Shown: positions 17,532-25,049 of the stretch, in pieces
How positions within the stretch are numbered: the stretch's first letter is position 1
How the letters are laid out: every line of letters starts with the position of its first letter
DNA from: Chlorogloeopsis fritschii PCC 6912
GTDB lineage: Bacteria > Cyanobacteriota > Cyanobacteriia > Cyanobacteriales > Nostocaceae
Assembly (NCBI RefSeq): GCF_000317285.1
Contig: NZ_AJLN01000120.1
Location: 1 to 64,000 of the forward strand
Reading direction: 5' to 3'
DNA: 64,000 bases
Position numbers and translations under genes: made by a program
Notes under the pieces: generated by a model
Seen by the model: the letters and a program-made list of their open reading frames with translations, nothing else
The model's database searches: none
Told to the model about the DNA's origin: nothing

Positions 17532-17941
17532 CAGCGATACTCGATACCAGTTTTCTGTTTGCGTTGAACGATCGGGGCGATCGTAATCATGAACGTGTGT
17601 TAGCTGTTGCTAAAAACGTGAGTGAGGCACTGATCCTGCCTGCGGTTGTCTTGCCTGAAATTTCTTACCTGATTGCATCCAGATTAGGGCACAAGGCAAT
17701 GCGTCATTTTGTATATAGCCTTACAACCAGCGCAGTTCAAATTGAGCCTGTCTTATTAGAAGATTTGGTGCGAGTACATGAGGTTTTGGAGCAATATGCC
17801 GATAGTCAACTTGACTTTACAGATTCGGCGATTGTTACCATAGCTGAAAGGCTTGCTATTACTCGCATCTATACACTTGATCGTCGAGATTTTTCGCTTA
17901 TTCGTCCAAGGCACTGCGGTTACTTTGAGCTATTGCCTTGA
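17528..17941 (+). CDS. vapC: VapC-type PIN-domain toxin (ribonuclease)
   Basis: A 137-residue PIN-domain protein. The acidic metal-site residues are visible: ILDTSFL near the start (Asp), LPEISYL (Glu), DFTDSAIV (Asp) and YTLDRRDF (Asp). PIN toxins of this type cut tRNA or rRNA. Its start overlaps the antitoxin stop, giving a standard toxin-antitoxin operon. The stop is followed within 6 bp by attC-like site B. A remnant of a second copy of its first 17 codons lies at 22696-22748. Confidence 0.85.
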   Translation: MTAILDTSFLFALNDRGDRNHERVLAVAKNVSEALILPAVVLPEISYLIASRLGHKAMRHFVYSLTTSAVQIEPVLLEDLVRVHEVLEQYADSQLDFTDSAIVTIAERLAITRIYTLDRRDFSLIRPRHCGYFELLP

Positions 17942-17946
17942 ATCGA

Positions 17947-18032
17947 GCTAACAAGTCGCTGCACCGGAAAACTCCAATATGGTTGGCTGATATGCAAAGG
18001 CTGTTTGCATCCGGTAACCTTGATCGTTAGAC
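17947..18032 (+). repeat. attC-like site B
   Basis: GCTAAC (17947) to GTTAGAC (18026-18032), 86 bp. The outer CTAAC/GTTAG arms and inner CACCGG/CCGGT arms form an imperfect hairpin. The centre (GGTTGGCTGATATGC, AAAGGCTGTTTGC) is shared in weakened form with sites C and F. It starts six bases after the vapC stop codon, consistent with a cassette end. The following 18033-18096 carries the conserved flank described for site A. Confidence 0.55.
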
Positions 18033-18175
18033 TGAAAATCCTCGGTGTGAAGTGGATGAAAGGTTGCTTGTAGGTGTTCAGAGTTAAGCAATCGCAAGTT
18101 AACCCGATGAGCGTGCTTTAGGTTGTTGGTGAAGTAACGGAAGATAATAATAAGGTGATCTGCGAGTGCCTAAAA

Positions 18176-18499
18176 TCACGAAGCAACAACCCGCGTTTGA
18201 GCCTGTGAATGAGACTTGGGTTTCACCACAATTTCCACGTCTCGCCCCAAAGCATTTAAGAAGCGAAACAGTCGCGCAGTCGAAAAGCCTGATAATTTCC
18301 CATTGATTAATGCTGAGATTTTAGGTTGGTCAATTCCTAACAATTCTGCTGCCTCAGCTTGAGTCATCTGCTGCTTGGTAATAATGCTGCCGATCTTGCG
18401 GGCAAGTTCTGCTTTGACAAGCAATTCGTCAGAGTTCTCTAAATCCAAATCTGCAAACACATTGCCACTACTAGCTTGTGCTCTAATTTCTTGAGTCAT
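18176..18499 (-). CDS. XRE-family HTH antitoxin (HigA-like)
   Basis: A 107-residue protein with a helix-turn-helix of the XRE type: KQQMTQAEAAELLGIDQPK, then ISALINGKLSGFSTARLFRFL and a NALGRDVEIVVKP strand typical of HigA/DUF2384-like antitoxins of RelE/HigB modules. It reads against its neighbours, as a reversed gene inside a cassette. Upstream on the minus strand (18512-18574) a 20-codon open stretch, ending KEHYSENYNEQ, may be the last piece of a lost toxin gene. No intact toxin accompanies it. Confidence 0.75.
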   Translation of the reverse strand: MTQEIRAQASSGNVFADLDLENSDELLVKAELARKIGSIITKQQMTQAEAAELLGIDQPKISALINGKLSGFSTARLFRFLNALGRDVEIVVKPKSHSQAQTRVVAS

Positions 18500-18607
18500 A
18501 TTTCACTTTCCCTACTGCTCGTTGTAATTCTCTGAGTAATGTTCTTTGGCTCGTTTCAACCTTGCTTCAATTAATTATGAGTAGATTAAACTCTGTGTTG
18601 CTAGCCA

Positions 18608-18694
18608 GCTAACAAGTCACTGCACCAAAACGCCGTGATTTAGTTGGTTGAGTTGCATAGGTTATCTGCGAAGGCGTGAGCTTAGTCGTTAGAC
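18608..18694 (+). repeat. attC-like site C
   Basis: GCTAAC (18608) to GTTAGAC (18688-18694), 87 bp, with the same beginning as site B (CTAACAAGTC.CTGCACC). Inner pairing is ACGCC/GGCGT. The conserved flank follows at 18695-18759, starting TGAAAAGCCTCGGTG. Together with site B it bounds the XRE gene, making that segment one candidate cassette. Confidence 0.5.
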
Positions 18695-18843
18695 TGAAAA
18701 GCCTCGGTGGGGAAGTGGATGAAAGGTTACCTGTAGGTGTTCACAGTTAAGCGATCGCGACTCCATTGCAAGTCCAGATATTATTGATGTAAAGATTGTT
18801 GAATCTTAGAGAAGCTTGCTTAGACAATTGATAGGTTGGTTGT

Positions 18844-19626
18844 ATGACTTCTAGCAAATTAGTAGAACAGTTTCTGAAGCATCAACGACTAGCAATAATT
18901 GCAAGTCTCATCGGTGTGACAGCGATTGCCTGGTGCTACCTGATTATTTTGGCTGTTGGCATGAACGAAATGATGGCAGCGCCCATATCGGATATGGCCC
19001 ATTTAAAGCCTTGGACTACTGTTGATGCTGCCTTGATGTTTTTGATGTGGACTGTGATGATGATTGGCATGATGGTGCCTAGTGTATCACCTACTATCTT
19101 GCTTTATGCCCGCGTTTTCCAAAAACGAGCGAAAAACGAGCGAGTATTCGTTCCCACAGGTGCTTTTTTGGGTGGTTATTTAACGATTTGGACTGGCTTT
19201 AGTGCTGTGGCAACATTACTTCAGTGGGGGTTGGAACAGGCTGCTCTCCTCTCGCCAATGATGGTCAGTACAAGTCCGTTGCTTGGTGGATTGATTTTAA
19301 TTGCTGCTGGGATTTATCAGTTAACCCCTTACAAATCTGCCTGTCTCCAGCATTGTCGTTCGCCTGTTGATTTTCTATCAAATAATTGGCGAAGTGGAAC
19401 GTGGGGAGCTTTGATCATGGGTCTAGAGCATGGAATCTACTGCCTCGGTTGTTGTTGGGCATTAATGGTTCTTCTGTTTGTGGTGGGAGTCATGAATCTG
19501 CTTGGTATCGCTGCGATCGCAATTTTTGTGCTACTAGAAAAAGTGACGCGATTCGGGAAGCTCATAAATCGAATCGGAGCCTTATTACTTACCTTATTGG
19601 GAATTACTATTATGGCAACGGCATAG
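18844..19626 (+). CDS. DUF2182 integral membrane protein
   Basis: A 260-residue polytopic membrane protein with about five to six hydrophobic segments. It shows the DUF2182 pattern: FLMWTVMMIGMMVPS with its Met-rich stretch, then TGFSAVATLLQWGLE, YQLTPYKSACLQHCRSP and GLEHGIYCLGCCWALM. Members are predicted metal-binding membrane proteins, with Cys and His residues clustered in the last two motifs. It lies 93 bp before a DUF1326 gene, and the two families are often neighbours, so they probably work together. The pair is larger than a usual integron cassette. Confidence 0.85.
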   Translation: MTSSKLVEQFLKHQRLAIIASLIGVTAIAWCYLIILAVGMNEMMAAPISDMAHLKPWTTVDAALMFLMWTVMMIGMMVPSVSPTILLYARVFQKRAKNERVFVPTGAFLGGYLTIWTGFSAVATLLQWGLEQAALLSPMMVSTSPLLGGLILIAAGIYQLTPYKSACLQHCRSPVDFLSNNWRSGTWGALIMGLEHGIYCLGCCWALMVLLFVVGVMNLLGIAAIAIFVLLEKVTRFGKLINRIGALLLTLLGITIMATA

Positions 19627-19719
19627 TGAAGTCCTTCTTGCTGAAAATCCCTTTTTTGTGAAACCTCTTCCAGTAGATAGATTAGAGAAAAATTACGACT
19701 CAGAAAAAGGAGACTAAAA

Positions 19720-20328
19720 ATGGCAAACTGGTGGTGGAAAGCTGATTACTTTGAAACCTGTAACTGTGCTTATGGATGTCCTTGTAATATCAACGCCATC
19801 CCGACTGACGGTACCTGTCAGGCCATTGGTGCCTGGGCAATAAAAGAAGGTGCCTACAACGACATACGTTTAGATGGACTGAAACTGGCTCAATTTGTTT
19901 ACTGGCCGAATCCCATTCATGAGGGAAATGGTAGAGCCGTTATTTATATTGACGAACAAGCGAACGAAGCACAGCGAACTGCGCTGACTGAGATAGCAAC
20001 AGGAAATGCCGGCCCAGGAGGCCCGTTTGAGATTTTTTCCAGTACCTATTCCGAACCGCCGAAAGTGGTATTTGGCTCCATGCAACTGGAGAGGAGCAAC
20101 AAAGAAGCAAACTTGAAATTTGGCGATCTGGCTCATGCGGAAATTGAGCCTGTTCGCTCCGCAATGGATAACTCAGTAGCAGATGTACACATGGTTTTGC
20201 CAAGTGGATTTATTTGGCAGGATGCTGAGTTAGTCAATACAAAACTCTGCGAGGTGAATGCTGACGGTTTAAAATTCCGACACGAAAACTCAAATGCCTT
20301 CCTTTCTGAAGTTGCATACAACATCTAA
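19720..20328 (+). CDS. DUF1326 protein
   Basis: A 202-residue soluble protein with the family start WWKADYFETCNCAYGCPCN, whose cysteines probably bind a metal or form disulfides. Later segments fit DUF1326: GRAVIYIDEQANEAQR, GGPFEIFSSTY, and HMVLPSGFIWQDAELVNT. AAAGGAGA gives a good ribosome site before the ATG. Function is unknown. It follows the DUF2182 membrane protein and probably shares its transcript; metal handling is inferred from that pairing and the cysteines. Confidence 0.87.
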   Translation: MANWWWKADYFETCNCAYGCPCNINAIPTDGTCQAIGAWAIKEGAYNDIRLDGLKLAQFVYWPNPIHEGNGRAVIYIDEQANEAQRTALTEIATGNAGPGGPFEIFSSTYSEPPKVVFGSMQLERSNKEANLKFGDLAHAEIEPVRSAMDNSVADVHMVLPSGFIWQDAELVNTKLCEVNADGLKFRHENSNAFLSEVAYNI

Positions 20329-20377
20329 TGGTTTTTTCGAGAGTCGCATCACATTACGCTGAATCGGAACGGAGTAT

Positions 20378-20406
20378 AAGGTTGTCTGTCGGTGTTCACA
20401 GTTAAA
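20378..20406 (+). repeat. Partial copy of the conserved cassette flank
   Basis: Only the end of the repeated flank is left here (AAGGTTGTCTGTCGGTGTTCACAGTTAA). The palindromic attC-like part before it is not recognisable. It marks the boundary between the DUF1326 gene and the next toxin-antitoxin pair. Confidence 0.5.
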
Positions 20407-20478
20407 CTGAGATAAACAGATAATCGATTTTTACGGCAAAGCTATAATCCGATCAAGGTCAAAGATTTAGAAACTGAT

Positions 20479-20715
20479 ATGTCAACCCTTGAGCAAATTG
20501 AAGCAGCTATTCTTACCCTCCCCTCGGATGAGTTTAAGCAGCTCAGGCAGTGGTTTTTTGACCTGAATTATCAGCGTTGGGATGAGCAACTAGAGCAAGA
20601 CATTACAGATGGTAAGCTAGAAGCTTTGGCTGAAGAGGCGATCGCTGATTTCAAAGCGGGCGCTGTCGAGAAGTTTGATGCATTACACAACGCAAAGATT
20701 TTGGAAGTGTTATGA
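20479..20715 (+). CDS. Antitoxin of a RelE-type module
   Basis: A 78-residue acidic, helical protein: TLEQIEAAILTLPSDEFKQL, then LRQWFFDLN and EEAIADFKAG. This form is typical of small antitoxins paired with RelE/ParE toxins; the middle resembles addiction-module antitoxins with an LPxxExxxLxxW pattern. Its 3' end overlaps the toxin start by 38 bp in another frame. It would bind the toxin through its C-terminus. Confidence 0.65.
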   Translation: MSTLEQIEAAILTLPSDEFKQLRQWFFDLNYQRWDEQLEQDITDGKLEALAEEAIADFKAGAVEKFDALHNAKILEVL

Positions 20716-20935
20716 CGCACTGCCTGAAAGTGTGCAGGAAACGGCAAACCAATGTTATGAGCTTCTAAAAGCTGATCCGTCTCATCCGTCGTTACACTTC
20801 AACAAGCTTGGTAAAAAGTACTGGTCAGTTCGGGTAGGTTTAGATTACCGAGCTTTGGGTGTCGAGGTTTATGGTTGGAATCTTAAACCAAAGATTTGTA
20901 ATTTTCTGTTGCGAAAACTGCTGCAAATTAGGTAG
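20678..20935 (+). CDS. RelE/ParE-type toxin with an altered C-terminus
   Basis: ATG 20678 gives an 85-residue protein. Residues 1-62 follow the RelE-like type: FWKCYDALPESVQETANQCY, then KADPSHPSLHFNKLG and YWSVRVGLDYRALG. The family normally continues with a strand such as (I)VWFWIGSHxDYD. Here it reads VEVYGWNLKPKICNFLL instead, and VYGWNLKP is the same string found at the C-terminus of the VapB-type antitoxin (17490-17520), also similar at DNA level. The catalytic end is therefore missing, so the toxin is probably inactive. A start at TTG 20675 is also possible. Confidence 0.65.
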   Translation: MHYTTQRFWKCYDALPESVQETANQCYELLKADPSHPSLHFNKLGKKYWSVRVGLDYRALGVEVYGWNLKPKICNFLLRKLLQIR

Positions 20936-21201
20936 TGTAAACGTACTGTGCTAACAGCAGTTAAGTAATTTAGGTGAAGTGGCTTTCGCAGAGCTTGTCC
21001 TAACGACTCACTACACAAGGACGTATAGCGATCTTACTTAATTTCGGCTCAAAATTAGTCTTGCGCTAGCGAGTTCGATGATATTAGGCAGCATGAAGAT
21101 GCTCTCATGAGAGCCGATGCAAAAAGTCGGTTTCGGTTATACCAACACTACTCACCTGCTGTGCAACAGGAGAGAGTAAATTAACCAAGGAGACACAAAC
21201 G

Positions 21202-21588
21202 ATGATTGATGCGAATGAGGTTCTCAAAGCAATGTGTGAGAAGTATCAGGCTGCCGTTAGCGCTAACGATTCACTAGCCTATCGCAAGCTATTCGCAACA
21301 GACGCGATTCGGATTCCACCAGGATCGGAGCCTGAGTACGGCCCGGATGAGATTTCAAAGAGCGAACAGAAAGATTATGATGTTGCCAAATGGAGTATCC
21401 AATCTAGACCGATTGATGCTCTACGAATTGACGATCAATGGATATACGGAATCGCACACGTTGATATAACCACTGTTGCCCACGCTGATGGAGCGACAAA
21501 TTCATTCCAAGCCACGAAGGCTTTGCTCCTCCATAGAGAGGAATCGGGGGAATGGTTGATCAAAAGGCAGATATGGAACCTCAAGTAA
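21202..21588 (+). CDS. SnoaL-like / DUF4440 protein
   Basis: A 128-residue protein of the NTF2/SnoaL fold: MCEKYQAAVSANDSLAYRKLF, then TDAIRIPPGSEPEYGPDEI and a final strand GEWLIKRQIWN. GGAGAC precedes the ATG. Members are small cone-shaped barrels with varied roles, including steroid-isomerase-like enzymes and stress proteins; no catalytic set can be named here. It is a single gene in the cassette-like region. The 266 bp before it contain no recognisable gene. Confidence 0.7.
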   Translation: MIDANEVLKAMCEKYQAAVSANDSLAYRKLFATDAIRIPPGSEPEYGPDEISKSEQKDYDVAKWSIQSRPIDALRIDDQWIYGIAHVDITTVAHADGATNSFQATKALLLHREESGEWLIKRQIWNLK

Positions 21589-21710
21589 TAACCGTTGGCG
21601 TCGGGGTTCTTTGTTGAAGGAAATATGAAGTGTTACCAGCCGCTTGCTTGAAGCGAACTGATGCAATTATTGGTGTTATGGCAAAGGTTGTTTGCCGCCA
21701 CCCAACCGGA

Positions 21711-21816
21711 ACTGAGACTGAAAATTCTCGGTGGGAAATAGATGAAAGGTTGCTTGTAGGTGTTTAGAGTTAAGCGATCGCACTGCTTGTAGGTGTTTAG
21801 AGTTAAGCGATCGCAC
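21711..21816 (+). repeat. Degenerate attC-like flank with a 33-bp tandem duplication
   Basis: After a degenerate palindrome (about 21633-21717, ending CTGAGAC rather than GTTAGAC) the conserved flank is present. Its last 33 bases (21751-21783, ending GCGATCGCAC) are duplicated exactly and in tandem at 21784-21816. The exact identity of the two units indicates a recent event. Confidence 0.75.
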
Positions 21817-21832
21817 TGGCTTACGATCTGAA

Positions 21833-21941
21833 CTTAACGAGAAAGTAAAATAGGGTCAGTCCCTTTCCCCAGTTGTTAACGATGGATGGAACGAATGTAG
21901 AGCGACAAAAGTGAATTGAAGTAATCAGTACCTTGCCCGAC
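21833..21941 (+). pseudogene. Broken second copy of the VapB-type antitoxin 5' region
   Basis: This stretch matches 17199-17310 almost base for base, covering the promoter-proximal leader (AACGAGAAAGTAAAATAGGG) and the antitoxin start. ATG 21882 reads MDGTNVERQK, then TGA where the intact gene has TTA; two codons are also deleted. Similarity ends at 21941, after which unrelated sequence leads into the Uma2 gene. Together with 22696-22748 it shows that a VapBC copy was broken here. Confidence 0.75.
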
Positions 21942-22000
21942 ATCGTATTTATTCCATTCATATTGGTAGACTAAAGGCATTGATTGGGCTAAGTTGACCT

Positions 22001-22627
22001 ATGACCATTGCGATCAACCAACCAATACAACAGAAGCCACTTAGCTTTGACGAGTTTCTCGTTCTTTATGGTGGCGATAACCGCTACGAACTGATCGATG
22101 GAGAGGTGTTCGACTTGGAACCAACAGGCCTGCATGAAGAGGTTGCAGCCTTCATTACCGCAAAGATCTGTGTCCAGATCGACAGAACAAGCTTACCTTG
22201 GTTTGTCCTTCAGCGGGGACTATTGCGCCCTTCTAACATTGGTATGACAGCATTTCGACCTGATGTTGCAGTTGTCGATCAAGATGAACTTATCAAAGAA
22301 CCGCTTTGGTCTGAGCAATCGATCCTGACTTTAGGCAGTTCGATTAAGTTTGTAGCAGAAGTTGTTAGTGGCAACTGGCAAAATGATTATGCCCGTAAAG
22401 TCGAAGACTACGCAGTTTTAGGTATTCCCGAATATTGGATTGCAGACTATGCAGGGTTAGGTGGTACTCGACACATTGGGAAGCCCAAACAACCTACCCT
22501 CTCTATCTGTAAGCTAGTGGATGGGGAGTACGAGATTCAGCAATTTCGGAGCAATGAGACTATCGTCTCTCCAACCTTCCCAGATTTAAAACTGACGGCT
22601 GAACAGGTGTTGAGGGCTGGTAGGTAA
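22001..22627 (+). CDS. Uma2-family (DUF820) putative restriction endonuclease-like protein
   Basis: A 208-residue PD-(D/E)XK-fold protein of the Uma2 family, very abundant in cyanobacteria. The motifs are LSFDEFLVLYGGDNRYELIDG at the start, then FRPDVAVVD, FVAEVVSG, DYARKVEDYAVLGIPEYWI and a terminal FPDLKLTAEQVL. The acidic residues in RPDVAVVD and AEVVS with the Lys in RKVEDY form the nuclease-type site. Its biological role is unsettled. It stands between two remnants of a duplicated VapBC locus. Confidence 0.88.
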   Translation: MTIAINQPIQQKPLSFDEFLVLYGGDNRYELIDGEVFDLEPTGLHEEVAAFITAKICVQIDRTSLPWFVLQRGLLRPSNIGMTAFRPDVAVVDQDELIKEPLWSEQSILTLGSSIKFVAEVVSGNWQNDYARKVEDYAVLGIPEYWIADYAGLGGTRHIGKPKQPTLSICKLVDGEYEIQQFRSNETIVSPTFPDLKLTAEQVLRAGR

Positions 22628-22695
22628 AATCGTCATGATGCGACTACAGCCGATGTGAGATTGATATATGTTAACAAGCGGACGGGCGATCGCAC

Positions 22696-22748
22696 GCGAC
22701 ACTCGACACCAGTTTTCTGTTTGCGTTGAATGATCGGGGCGATCGTTA
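22696..22748 (+). pseudogene. Remnant of a second vapC copy
   Basis: Fifty-three bases match the 5' part of vapC (17533-17587), including CACCAGTTTTCTGTTTGCG and ATCGGGGCGATCGT, with a few changes and no start codon in place. Nothing of the rest of vapC follows. The 22628-22933 interval otherwise shows only HIP1 sites and short A/T-rich sequence. Confidence 0.75.
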
Positions 22749-22933
22749 CGTTACTCTACAGTTTTGAATTACCATAACAACATTAAAAAAGCTGTGGAGG
22801 TGCTGGAAAATATAATTAGGTAATTATTAACTTGCGATCGCCTGTGCTGTTTATCATAAAAAGTGTTGGTTACAATTATCTATCTAATTAGACATTGCCC
22901 AGTAAAGTCTAAGTAATTCATGTGATTTTGTAT

Positions 22934-23590
22934 ATGACTACACAAACATTATCTGCACCCGAAGTATATCAAGGTCAGTTTGGTGAGTTTACAATTAACA
23001 AGGGCGATCGCACTGGTGTGATTATCTACCGCAGTGGCTTAATGGTGGCTGCTATTTGTTTTGCGATCGGCACTGCTTTAGTATTATTCAACCCTAGCCC
23101 CAGTATTTACAACTGGCTGACTCCTCTGTATGCTTGTTTCAGCCTTGCGCTCGGTGTGAGTTTATTGACCATCCATATTTACATGGTAGAACTGCACCGC
23201 ATCTTGCAAGTATTTTGGGCGATTGGTAGTATTTCCTCGATAGTAGTGGCACTATCGAGCAGTGAACCTTTGGCTGTTACCGTTTACACTCAACCCTTGA
23301 CTCTATTGGGAGTTGGTTTTACCTTCGCTGCTTTGACAGGAATTTATTTTAAAGAAGGATTTTGCTTTAATCGTCTGGAAACGAAAGTACTTACTCCCAT
23401 TGTGCCCTTACTACTACTAGGACATTTACTGGGTATTTTATCTATGCATTGGGAACGAGTTTTATTAGGAATTTGGGCAATTTTCTTTGTAATTTTTGCT
23501 GTACGTAAAGTAGTGCAAGCAATTCCTCCGGATATCGGAGATAAATCTGTGTTTGAATATCTCAAATCCCAACGTTCTGCAAAGGTGTAA
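22934..23590 (+). CDS. DUF2301 integral membrane protein
   Basis: ATG 22934 (MTTQTLSAPEVYQGQFG) is used; the frame extends 12 bases to a GTG. The product of 218 residues has six to seven hydrophobic helices and the DUF2301 features: VIIYRSGLMVAAICFAIG, IYMVELHRILQVFW, LTGIYFKEGFCFNR and HWERVLLGIWAIFFV. The family is conserved in cyanobacteria; its function is unknown. The stop codon overlaps the next ATG by one base, so it forms an operon with the YdcF-like gene. Confidence 0.82.
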   Translation: MTTQTLSAPEVYQGQFGEFTINKGDRTGVIIYRSGLMVAAICFAIGTALVLFNPSPSIYNWLTPLYACFSLALGVSLLTIHIYMVELHRILQVFWAIGSISSIVVALSSSEPLAVTVYTQPLTLLGVGFTFAALTGIYFKEGFCFNRLETKVLTPIVPLLLLGHLLGILSMHWERVLLGIWAIFFVIFAVRKVVQAIPPDIGDKSVFEYLKSQRSAKV

Positions 23591-24282
23591 TGCATAGAAA
23601 AATTCAACCAAAGCAGAAGAAAAATTTCCCCGTCTTCCGTTTATTTAAACGCCAACAAATGTGGGTGCTGACGGTTCCAGGATGGGGAATTTTCATAACT
23701 TTAGTTGCTAGTTTAATTAGTTTTAGCTTTATTAACATACACCCATTTCTTGCCGTGACTTCTCCTGTAAAAGCAGATATCCTGGTTGTGGAAGGTTGGA
23801 TACCAGATTATGCACTTGTACAAGCTTTAGCTGAATTTAAAAAGAATTCCTATCGTCAACTCATCACCACAGGAATCCCGTTAGAAAAGGGATTTTATCT
23901 GGCTGAATACAAAACTTATGCGGAAATGGCTGCGGCAACTTTAAAAAAATTGGGTTTAGAACCAGAAAAGATAGTCGTTGTTCCCTCCCAAGAAGTTACC
24001 AAAGATCGCACCTACGCATCTGCGATCGCATTACAGCAGTGGCTAGAAAATGCCAATTTCAAGATAGAAGCGGTTAATCTGTTCACCTATGCAACCCATG
24101 CTCGTAGAAGTTGGCTGATATTTCAACAAGCCCTTGCACCTAAAATACAAGTAGGAGTGATTGCTAGCTCACCACAAAATTACGACCCAAACAAATGGTG
24201 GATGTATAGTACAGGTGTGCGCTCAGTTATTAATGAAGTTGTGGCTTATGTTTATGCTTTTATTTTTAGTTGGAAAGCTTGA
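23590..24282 (+). CDS. YdcF/SanA-like DUF218 membrane protein
   Basis: A 230-residue protein with one N-terminal transmembrane helix (~30-55) and a DUF218 domain facing away from the cytoplasm: DILVVEGWIPDYALVQALAE, LITTGIPLEKG, then VVVPSQEVTKDRTYASA and LFTYATHARRSW. DUF218 proteins (SanA, ElyC, YdcF) affect envelope integrity or polymer carriers. Its start overlaps the DUF2301 stop, so the pair is probably co-translated. Confidence 0.8.
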   Translation: MHRKIQPKQKKNFPVFRLFKRQQMWVLTVPGWGIFITLVASLISFSFINIHPFLAVTSPVKADILVVEGWIPDYALVQALAEFKKNSYRQLITTGIPLEKGFYLAEYKTYAEMAAATLKKLGLEPEKIVVVPSQEVTKDRTYASAIALQQWLENANFKIEAVNLFTYATHARRSWLIFQQALAPKIQVGVIASSPQNYDPNKWWMYSTGVRSVINEVVAYVYAFIFSWKA

Positions 24283-24291
24283 GATTAAATT

Positions 24292-24894
24292 TTAGAACTC
24301 CAACGGCGATAGTAATGTCGTGCCGAAGTCATCTGTGAGTAGAAAACCAGAGAAACTAGAAAAGAAATCAGCTTTGTTTACTATGTCTAAAGCTGTTGGT
24401 AAATTAACGACAAGTCTTTGACTGGGATAAGCTTCTAGAAATGAGATCACTCCTAGACCTTTTGATGATGCAGCTCCTAAGATAATTGCAGATCGCAGTG
24501 CTTGTATACCTGCGTTGTCACGACGAGCGATCGCTGGGGCAACAAAATTTAGAGCTATTTTGCCAGTTTCTGAGTTGACTAGCTTATCTAAAGCCACAAC
24601 ACCCAAAGGTATTTTCATCTGTAGCACCTTTTGTAATTTCTGTTGCTGTTGTGAGCTTAAGTAACCCAAAATAGATTTTAAATCGTCAGAAACTTGTTGC
24701 GTTTCGGCATATTTGCGTAAATCTGCAACAGAGAGAGATTCCTCAAATAATCCATATCTAATGACAATTTCTTCTGCTGCCAAACTAGGAGATGAATTAA
24801 GAATACTATTGAAAGCTAAAAATAATGAACAACTAGAAATGGATAACAGAAAGTGACTGAAACATTTGATGGTAGAAAATCGTGGCAATGACAT
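24292..24894 (-). CDS. Secreted DUF1400-domain protein
   Basis: A 200-residue protein with a signal peptide (hydrophobic residues ~12-38, then SPSLAAEEI). The mature part matches DUF1400: IVIRYGLFEESLSVADLRKY, an ETQQVSDDL segment and a following helical repeat. In many cyanobacteria this domain precedes an alpha/beta hydrolase. Here the hydrolase half is absent, so it is a stand-alone form. It is convergent with the YdcF-like gene, with only 9 bp between the stop codons. Confidence 0.75.
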   Translation of the reverse strand: MSLPRFSTIKCFSHFLLSISSCSLFLAFNSILNSSPSLAAEEIVIRYGLFEESLSVADLRKYAETQQVSDDLKSILGYLSSQQQQKLQKVLQMKIPLGVVALDKLVNSETGKIALNFVAPAIARRDNAGIQALRSAIILGAASSKGLGVISFLEAYPSQRLVVNLPTALDIVNKADFFSSFSGFLLTDDFGTTLLSPLEF

Positions 24895-25049
24895 CGGTAG
24901 CTTTATGCTGGCTGTTATGCATCAAACATACCATCAATCTTTGTCTTTGCTCTAAAGAATGCAGGATTTTGGGATTTTATTTTTATCTTATCGTGAACAG
25001 ACACACATAATCTGGGAATAATCAACCCAGAGCAGATGAGGATGGAGAA

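Noticed and set aside
20936..21201. Further attC-like site after the RelE-type toxin
   Set aside because: It begins GCTAACAGCAG, but no matching GTTAGAC end or paired arm could be found.
24292..24894. Truncated alpha/beta hydrolase
   Set aside because: The gene ends cleanly after the DUF1400 region and no hydrolase remnant follows, so I describe it as a stand-alone DUF1400 protein.
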